NCBI RefSeq assembly: GCF_040645195.1
Contig: NZ_JBEYXW010000005.1
Location: forward strand, 62,001 to 126,000
DNA length: 64,000 bases
Direction: 5' to 3'
Source of the DNA: Prauserella_A sp040645195
Lineage (GTDB): Bacteria; Actinomycetota; Actinomycetes; Mycobacteriales; Pseudonocardiaceae
This document shows positions 58,944 through 64,000 of the stretch, piece by piece; the stretch's first letter is position 1; the number at the start of each line of letters is the position of its first letter. The translations under genes were made by a program, and so were the position numbers. Below the pieces are notes generated by a model. The model did not search any database. It was not told the DNA's origin and saw only the letters and a list, made by a program, of their open reading frames with translations.

Positions 58944-60524
58944 TCAGCGCGCTGTGTCGCGGGTTCCGATGTGATCGTCGGCGTCCTCCCGTTGCGCCGT
59001 GGGCACCGCCCGGGCAAGTCGCCGCGCCTTCGCTCGAGCCCGCAGCGAGACGACCGTGATCACGATGGCGCCGAGCACCAGGCCTCCGTAGAGCGTGATG
59101 GTGAGCGGGCTGCTGACGAAGAACGTCCAGTCTCCCGCCGCGACGCTGATCGAACGCCTCAGTTCCGTCTCCGCGAGCGGGCCGAGGATCACGCCGATCA
59201 GGACCGGCGCCAACGGCATGTCGAAGCGGCGCAGCAGCAGGCCGAGCAGGCCGAGCGCCAGGAGGATCGCGAGGTCCAGCACGGACCCGCTGATGGAGTA
59301 GACGCCGAGGCAGGCCAGCGTGCCGATGCCGGCGAAGAGATACGGGCTGGGCACCTTCAACAGTCGTGCCCAGAGACCTGCGAACGGCAGATTGAGCGCG
59401 AGCAGGACGAACAGGCCGATGAACAGGCTCGCCAGCAGCGTCCAGACGAGCTCGGAGCTGCGCTCGAACAGCAGGGGCCCCGGCTGCATGCCGTACTGGC
59501 GGAACGCGGCGAGCATCACCGCCGCTGTGGTGGACGTCGGCAGCCCGATCGCCAGGAGAGTGCCGATGGCGCTGCCCGCGGTCGCGTTCGCTGACGCTTC
59601 CGGGCCCGCAACGCCCCGGATCGAGCCGCGCCCACCGAAGTCCGGATCCTTGCGGCGCTTCGCGAGGGTCTTCTCCAGGGAGTAGGAGAGGAACGTCGGA
59701 ACCTCGGCGCCGCCCGCGGGGATCGCGCCGAACGGCACGCCGAGTGCCGATCCGCGCAGCCACGCCGGCAGTGCCTGGAAGAACTCCTGGCGGTTCAGCC
59801 ACGGGCGTCCGGCCGCGATCACCTGTTCGTTCCTCGCCTGCGAGCGGATGCGTGACGCGCGGAAGAACAGCTCGCCAACCGCCAGCACGCCCACGGTGAC
59901 GACGACGATGGAGATCCCGTCGAACAGATGCGTGATTCCCATCGTGAAGCGGGAGGTGCCGCTGACATCGTCGATTCCGATGACGGCGATGAACAAGCCA
60001 ATGGCGAGCGATGCGATGCCCTTGACGAACGAGTCCGCGACGACCCAGGAGATCGCGCAGAACGCGAAGAGGGCCAATGCGAAGTACTCTGCCGGTCCGA
60101 AGAGCGAGGCCATCTCCACGATCATCGGAGAGGCGACCACGACGAGGGTCGTCGCGATGAGGCCGCCGGTGAAGGCGCCGGTGGCCGACGCCGCGAGGGC
60201 CTTCGCCGCCCGCCCGTCCCTGGCCATGCGGTGGCCTTCCAGAGAGCCGGCGATCGCGGCGGCGTTTCCGGGGGTGTTCAGGAGGATGCCCGTGATGGAG
60301 TCGCCGAACAGGCCTCCGTAATACACTCCGGCGAACATGATGAGCGCGCCGGTGGGGTCGAGGGTGAACGTGACCGGGAGCAGCAGCGCGACGGCCATGG
60401 ACGAGCCGAGGCCCGGCAGCACGCCTACGGCCGTCCCGAGTACGGCACCGACGAGGAGCAGGAGCAGGTTGACGGGTGTGAAGGCGCCTGTGAAGCCCTC
60501 CAGAAGGTGACTGAGCTGGTCCAT
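58944..60524 (-). CDS. tctA: Tripartite tricarboxylate transporter, large permease TctA
   Basis: 526 residues, about 12 membrane helices. GTAVGVLPGLGSSMAVALLL near the N-terminus and the repeat-like GIPAGGAEVPTFLSYSLEKT, followed by SANATAGSAIGTLLAIGLPT, are diagnostic TctA motifs. It forms the channel of the tricarboxylate/carboxylate importer with TctB. ATG 60524 shares its first base with the TctB stop. Confidence 0.95.
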   Translation of the reverse strand: MDQLSHLLEGFTGAFTPVNLLLLLVGAVLGTAVGVLPGLGSSMAVALLLPVTFTLDPTGALIMFAGVYYGGLFGDSITGILLNTPGNAAAIAGSLEGHRMARDGRAAKALAASATGAFTGGLIATTLVVVASPMIVEMASLFGPAEYFALALFAFCAISWVVADSFVKGIASLAIGLFIAVIGIDDVSGTSRFTMGITHLFDGISIVVVTVGVLAVGELFFRASRIRSQARNEQVIAAGRPWLNRQEFFQALPAWLRGSALGVPFGAIPAGGAEVPTFLSYSLEKTLAKRRKDPDFGGRGSIRGVAGPEASANATAGSAIGTLLAIGLPTSTTAAVMLAAFRQYGMQPGPLLFERSSELVWTLLASLFIGLFVLLALNLPFAGLWARLLKVPSPYLFAGIGTLACLGVYSISGSVLDLAILLALGLLGLLLRRFDMPLAPVLIGVILGPLAETELRRSISVAAGDWTFFVSSPLTITLYGGLVLGAIVITVVSLRARAKARRLARAVPTAQREDADDHIGTRDTAR

Positions 60525-61129
60525 CAGAAGATCCCTCCGAGGATGCCGGCCGGGAGAGGGAGGCCCAAGCCGATCGAGAACGCGATCTGAGCGAGTGCGG
60601 AGAACACGAGGGCGATGGCGAGCGTCGCCCCCGGTTTCTTCGCTCCCAGCGCGGTGCAGAGGACCCAGTACAGGCCCGTGGCGCTGAGTAGCCAGCCCAG
60701 CGGCTCGAGGACCAGCATGAACCCGACAAGCGCGGCGACGACGATTCCGAGCGTGCGCCAGTCTGTACGAGGCGTCGTGTCAGGCGTCTTCGCCGGCGTC
60801 GCGTCCGCGGCCTGCGGCGCCTCTGCGAGGTCCGCGTCCGCCGCCGCGGCGGCACGCAGCTGACGCACGACGCGCACCACGATCCCGACCGCTGTCGCGT
60901 ACAGCAGGGCGGCGATGATCGAGGGGAAGAACCGTGGACCGGGGTGATCGTCGCCGACCACGTCCATGGTCGCCGTCCCGGCGGCGGTGAAGGTCGCCAG
61001 CGCGAGCAGCACGGCCGCGACGGTGAACTCGGCCCATTCGCGGCGCGGCCGGAATCGCTTGCGGATGCCCATCTCCCTCTGCGTGCGGGAGGTGCCGGTG
61101 GGCAGGGTGGGGTGCTGGCCGCTCTTCAT
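60524..61129 (-). CDS. tctB: Tripartite tricarboxylate transporter, small permease TctB
   Basis: 201 residues, four membrane helices. WAEFTVAAVLLALATFTAAG and DDHPGPRFFPSIIAALLYAT are typical of TctB; an Ala/Asp/Thr-rich loop of about 40 residues (85-125) divides the helices. The start ATG overlaps the TctC stop by four bases. Confidence 0.9.
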   Translation of the reverse strand: MKSGQHPTLPTGTSRTQREMGIRKRFRPRREWAEFTVAAVLLALATFTAAGTATMDVVGDDHPGPRFFPSIIAALLYATAVGIVVRVVRQLRAAAAADADLAEAPQAADATPAKTPDTTPRTDWRTLGIVVAALVGFMLVLEPLGWLLSATGLYWVLCTALGAKKPGATLAIALVFSALAQIAFSIGLGLPLPAGILGGIF

Positions 61130-62103
61130 CGGACCTCTTCCAGCAGGGTGCCAGTGCGGGTGATCTCACCGTCGATGAACTCGTCGAGCTCATCCCCGGT
61201 GCGGACGAACTCGTTCCACTGCTGACGGGCCACGACCTCCGTCCATTCAGGACTCGTCAGAACTTCCTCGAGCATGTCGACCAGCACTGCGTGCTCGTCG
61301 TCGGAGATGCCCGGCGGCGCCGCGAAACCGCGCCAGTTCGTCATGACGATGTCGATGCCCTGTTCTGCGAACGTGGGCAGGTCGACGCCGTCGATACGCT
61401 CAGGAGCCGTCATGCCGATGCCCGTCACACGCCCGGCGTCGAGCTGATCGGAGATCTCGCCGTAGCCCGAGACGCCGGCGGCGACGGTCCCCGACAGCAG
61501 GGCGGCGAGCACTTCGCCCCCGCCCGAATAGGCGATGTAGTTGACATCGGCGGGATCGATGCCGATCGCCTGGCCGAGGGCGAGCGCGGAGATGTGGTCC
61601 ATGTTGCCGAGTGCGCCCCCGCCGATCGCGTGCTCCTCGGGGGCGGCGGCCCAGGCCTCGAGAAACTCCTCGGTGGTTGAGTACGGAGAGTTCTCGGGGA
61701 GGACGAACACGGGGTAGTCGGTAGTCGCGCTGATGATGGGGCGGATGTCGTCGAGCGTCGTCGAGCTCCGGGTCACCTCGACCCCGCCGATCATTGCCGA
61801 ACCCAGCGTCAGCACGACGTTGTCCCGGCCGCTCATCTCCACCAGGGTCTTCAGGCCGACCGTGCCTGACGCGCCCGGGATGTTGACCACCTGGACGTTG
61901 CCGGAAATACCGTTTGTCCGGAGCAGCTGTTGCGTCTCGCGTGCGAGGGAGTCGTATCCGCTGCCCGCGGAGCCTGGGACCAAGATCGTGAGGTTCGTCG
62001 TCGGCCCGCCCACCGCGCTCCCTCGGGTGGCGTCCCATGCTGCGACCGGTACAGCGAGCGCAATCGCGGCGCTGAGCGCGATCGCCCTTCTCATCGACTT
62101 CAT
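61126..62103 (-). CDS. tctC: Tripartite tricarboxylate transporter, solute-binding protein TctC
   Basis: 325 residues from ATG 62103 (AAGGGG upstream). N-terminal signal peptide MRRAIALSAAIALAVPVAAW without a lipobox Cys, so it is probably secreted or membrane-anchored by an uncleaved segment. ILVPGSAGSGYDSLARETQQ, NIPGASGTVGLKTLV and WRGFAAPPGISDDEHAVLVD belong to the Bug/TctC family of carboxylate-binding proteins. The CAACC-type operator copy lies 107 bp upstream. Ligand: an organic acid, unknown. Confidence 0.93.
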   Translation of the reverse strand: MKSMRRAIALSAAIALAVPVAAWDATRGSAVGGPTTNLTILVPGSAGSGYDSLARETQQLLRTNGISGNVQVVNIPGASGTVGLKTLVEMSGRDNVVLTLGSAMIGGVEVTRSSTTLDDIRPIISATTDYPVFVLPENSPYSTTEEFLEAWAAAPEEHAIGGGALGNMDHISALALGQAIGIDPADVNYIAYSGGGEVLAALLSGTVAAGVSGYGEISDQLDAGRVTGIGMTAPERIDGVDLPTFAEQGIDIVMTNWRGFAAPPGISDDEHAVLVDMLEEVLTSPEWTEVVARQQWNEFVRTGDELDEFIDGEITRTGTLLEEVR

Positions 62104-62209
62104 CGTCGGCCCCTTGGTGGTTCGGCATCGTTGTCGGGTTGGCGCACGCAGTCTCGTGAGGACGGACGGGTGCGCCGACCACCGCGCGCCAGCATGGCAG
62201 ACCACTTAT

Positions 62210-62222
62210 CAACCCGTCAACC
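62210..62222. promoter_or_regulatory. CAACC-type operator (island H, copy 3)
   Basis: CAACCCGTCAACC, one base different from the two other copies. It reads in the opposite direction relative to its gene (tctC), giving GGTTGACGGGTTG on the coding strand. It lies between tctC and the sulfatase remnant. Confidence 0.65.
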
Positions 62223-62270
62223 ATTCGGTCCGCAGGTAGAGTTTGAACCGTTCCAGCCGACAACGTCCTG

Positions 62271-62387
62271 CCGCCCCGCAACCCAGGCATCCCACACTGG
62301 GACTCTCTCAGCGCCGGCGAGCGATAGATCTACGCACGCCTGATGGAGGTGTTCGCGGGAATGCTCGACCACGGGGCCCGAGTCTGA
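62271..62387 (+). pseudogene. Arylsulfatase gene fragment with internal stop
   Basis: Plus-strand codons from 62271 read PPRNPGIPHWDSLSAGER, a TAG stop at 62325-62327, then IYARLMEVFAGMLDHGARV and TGA. IPxWDSLSxxER-LYARxMEVFAGxLDH is a known arylsulfatase block. The sequence is on the opposite strand from the intact sulfatase 70 bp away, so it is a remnant of another sulfatase copy, not a piece of that gene. Confidence 0.6.
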
Positions 62388-62455
62388 CCGCCGCCGGGTT
62401 CACCGTCGACGGTCAACGCATGATCACCGTCCACACGCGCCGCAATCCGGGCGGT

Positions 62456-64000
62456 TCACGTCTCGGAGGCGATGATTTGCTCACGTCCGCGCGCACGGTA
62501 GTCGGCCAGCAGATCCTCCCACGCGAGGACGCCGCACTCAGCGGCCCACGCCTCCCAGACTCGCTCGAGTTCCGCGACGAGCGCCGGACGTTCGGCAGAC
62601 AGATCGTGACGCTCAGCGCGGTCCGCCGAGAGATCGTAGAGCTCCCACGGACGTCCGGCCTCCCGCACGAGCTTCCACTCGCCGCGCCTGACAGCCGCGT
62701 TGCCCACATGCTCCCAGCAGAGAGTGCGCTGCCTCGGCGCATCGCCGCGCCACACCGGCAGCAGATCGGCACCCGGAAGATCCGCCGCCTCCGCGCCGAC
62801 CGCGCTCAGGATCGTGGGCACGATGTCGACGATGTGGGCCGGAGCGGTGATCGCGCCACTCGCGGAAAGGCCGCCGGCCGGCCAGGCGGAGATCAGCGGC
62901 GAGGAGATGCCTCCCTCGTGCACCCAGCGCTTGTAGAGCCGGAACGGCGTGTTCGACAGGTGCGCCCACGACCGACCGTAGCTGGTGTATCCCGCCTCCG
63001 GTCCCGGCTTGATCGAACGATCGTCGCCGACGCGGACGGGCCTCCCGTCTCTGGTCGTCCGTGGGCAGATGTCTGGCGAAAAGGCCCAGCGCACGTCGGA
63101 GGACGGCAGTCTCTCGGCACATGCGCCGTTGTCCGAGCTGAAGACGATGAGCGTGTCCTCGGCGATGCCGAGATCCTCCAGACGACCGACGATCTCGCCG
63201 ATGCCCCGGTCCATCGCCTCTACCTGGGCGGCGTAGGTTGCCATGCGCTCCGCCTCCCATTCGTGCTCGGGCACGTCCTCCCATGAGGGAACCCGCTCGT
63301 CGCGTTCAGGCAGGCGGTCTGTGCTGGCGATGCCGAGGTCCTGCTGGCGCCGCAGGCGCTGTTCACGCAGGCGATCCCAGCCCGCCGCGAAGCGCTCTCG
63401 ATACTTCGCGATGTCCGCCTCGCGAGCATGCAGCGGCCAGTGCGGTGCGGTGTACGCGAGGTAGAGGAACCAGGAGTCGCCCGCGCCGCTCGACCTCTCG
63501 ATGAAATCGCAGGCGCGCCGAGTGAGATCGTCGGTGAAGTAGTAGTCGCCCGACGTGGCGGACCTGGGAAGTCGCTCCTCGCCATCCACGAGCGGAGGCT
63601 GGTAGTAGCTGCTGCACCCCGGGAGGATGCCGTAGAACTCGTCGAAGCCGCGGCGGGTGGGCCAGGTCTCGTTCGGTGTATGGACGTCGGACGAAAGGTG
63701 CCACTTCCCAACCAGCGCGGTCGCGTACCCCTCCGCCTTCAGCCTCTCGGCCAGGGTCGGCGCCTCGAGGGCGAGCGATCCCGGGTATCCGCGTGGTCGG
63801 TCGTCGTCCGTCAGCACTCCGATGCCGACCGAATGCGGGTGTCGTCCCGTGAGGAGGCTCGCGCGCGATGGGCTGCATCGCGGCGTGACGTAGAACGATG
63901 TCATCCGCACTCCGCTGCCGGCCAGGCGGTCGAGGTTCGGCGTGTCGATCTCGCCGCCGAACGCCCCGATATCGGAGTAGCCCAGGTCGTCGGCCAGGAT
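62456..64000 (-). CDS. Arylsulfatase family protein, N-terminus beyond window
   Basis: Open frame from the right edge to TGA 62456; at least 514 residues are visible. ILADDLGYSDIGAFGGEIDT gives the paired Asp metal ligands. The formylglycine-generating motif is CSPSRASLLTGRHP, with Cys modified to formylglycine (type I sulfatase, Cys form). GKWHLSSD, ALVGKWHL and YLAYTAPHWPLHA complete the active site, and VFSSDNGACAE follows. No transmembrane tail at the C-terminus. The start codon and any signal peptide are outside the window; an apparent ATG at 63910 is internal. It probably hydrolyses sulfate esters of a sugar or aryl compound. Confidence 0.93.
   Translation of the reverse strand: MLADDLGYSDIGAFGGEIDTPNLDRLAGSGVRMTSFYVTPRCSPSRASLLTGRHPHSVGIGVLTDDDRPRGYPGSLALEAPTLAERLKAEGYATALVGKWHLSSDVHTPNETWPTRRGFDEFYGILPGCSSYYQPPLVDGEERLPRSATSGDYYFTDDLTRRACDFIERSSGAGDSWFLYLAYTAPHWPLHAREADIAKYRERFAAGWDRLREQRLRRQQDLGIASTDRLPERDERVPSWEDVPEHEWEAERMATYAAQVEAMDRGIGEIVGRLEDLGIAEDTLIVFSSDNGACAERLPSSDVRWAFSPDICPRTTRDGRPVRVGDDRSIKPGPEAGYTSYGRSWAHLSNTPFRLYKRWVHEGGISSPLISAWPAGGLSASGAITAPAHIVDIVPTILSAVGAEAADLPGADLLPVWRGDAPRQRTLCWEHVGNAAVRRGEWKLVREAGRPWELYDLSADRAERHDLSAERPALVAELERVWEAWAAECGVLAWEDLLADYRARGREQIIASET

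Noticed and set aside
60469..60481. GGTTGACGGGTGT resembling the island H operator
   Set aside because: It is inside the tctA coding sequence and breaks the motif at the end; likely chance.
58867..60855. 662-codon minus-strand open frame in a different frame across tctA and tctB
   Set aside because: Extremely Arg-rich and out of frame with two clear membrane proteins on the same strand.
1..64000. tRNA, rRNA, CRISPR arrays or riboswitches
   Set aside because: No cloverleaf-like sequence, no spaced direct-repeat array and no recognisable riboswitch core were seen by eye; a covariance-model search was not possible here.

Overview
The window looks like a catabolic region of a high-G+C Gram-positive actinobacterium. 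The evidence is the strongly G/C-biased third codon positions, many GTG starts, long chains of genes overlapping by ATGA or GTGA, an IdeR/DtxR-type iron box, MHS-type transporters, and the density of acyl-CoA dehydrogenase, CoA-ligase, TetR and GntR genes. The genus cannot be fixed from the sequence. No rRNA, tRNA, CRISPR array, intact insertion sequence or replication origin was found.

Layout. (A) 1-10.4 kb: the 3' end of an enoyl-CoA hydratase gene, a LysR regulator, then a tightly coupled operon: DUF35 zinc-ribbon protein, thiolase-fold protein lacking the usual cysteines, two-subunit CoA-transferase, paired acyl-CoA dehydrogenases, hydratase/dehydrogenase fusion, MHS transporter and hotdog protein. 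It reads as uptake, CoA activation and beta-oxidation or retro-aldol cleavage of a carboxylic acid. (B) 10.4-13.1 kb: TetR, flavin monooxygenase-like protein, FrnE-type DsbA protein, and a frameshifted second copy of the FrnE tail. (C) 13.1-15.9 kb: TetR, acyl-CoA synthetase, VOC protein, closed by a perfect hairpin. (D) 16.0-27.2 kb: a GarR/GlxR-like reductase and a hydroxypyruvate isomerase-family gene diverge from an ABC importer with a glycosidase-like protein and an SMP-30 lactonase; a GntR gene ends the cluster. (E) 27.2-42.0 kb: two acyl-CoA synthetases and a TetR gene, an MHS transporter, and a long coupled operon (crotonase, thiolase, two SDRs, HAD, aminoglycoside-phosphotransferase-like kinase, three acyl-CoA dehydrogenases). 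The HAD-kinase-dehydrogenase order matches the domain order of animal ACAD10 and suggests 4-hydroxyacid catabolism through a phosphorylated acyl-CoA. (F) 42.4-52.4 kb: a second ABC importer of the same design, two TIM-barrel isomerases, a GntR gene, a clan-A-like glycosidase and a mutarotase. (G) 52.4-55.9 kb: siderophore permeases and lipoprotein behind an iron box, with the ATPase gene missing. (H) 56.0-64.0 kb: an isocitrate/isopropylmalate-type dehydrogenase, GntR gene, TIM-barrel isomerase, tctCBA importer, and an arylsulfatase that runs off the window.

The most useful new signals are regulatory. Each sugar-type island (D, F, H) carries its own repeated operator-like motif, and a GntR/FCD gene in the same island is the natural candidate regulator: TTGGTNNGACCG twice in D, TGGATCCA-N4-GGWATCCAG twice in F, CAACCYGTCAACC three times in H. 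Island E has four copies of an element beginning TTGACRGTC, two of them forming a 22-bp perfect inverted repeat between divergent genes. Several gene remnants (FrnE tail, quinone-oxidoreductase N-terminus, arylsulfatase fragment, possible ATPase stub) show that the region was assembled and trimmed by recombination.
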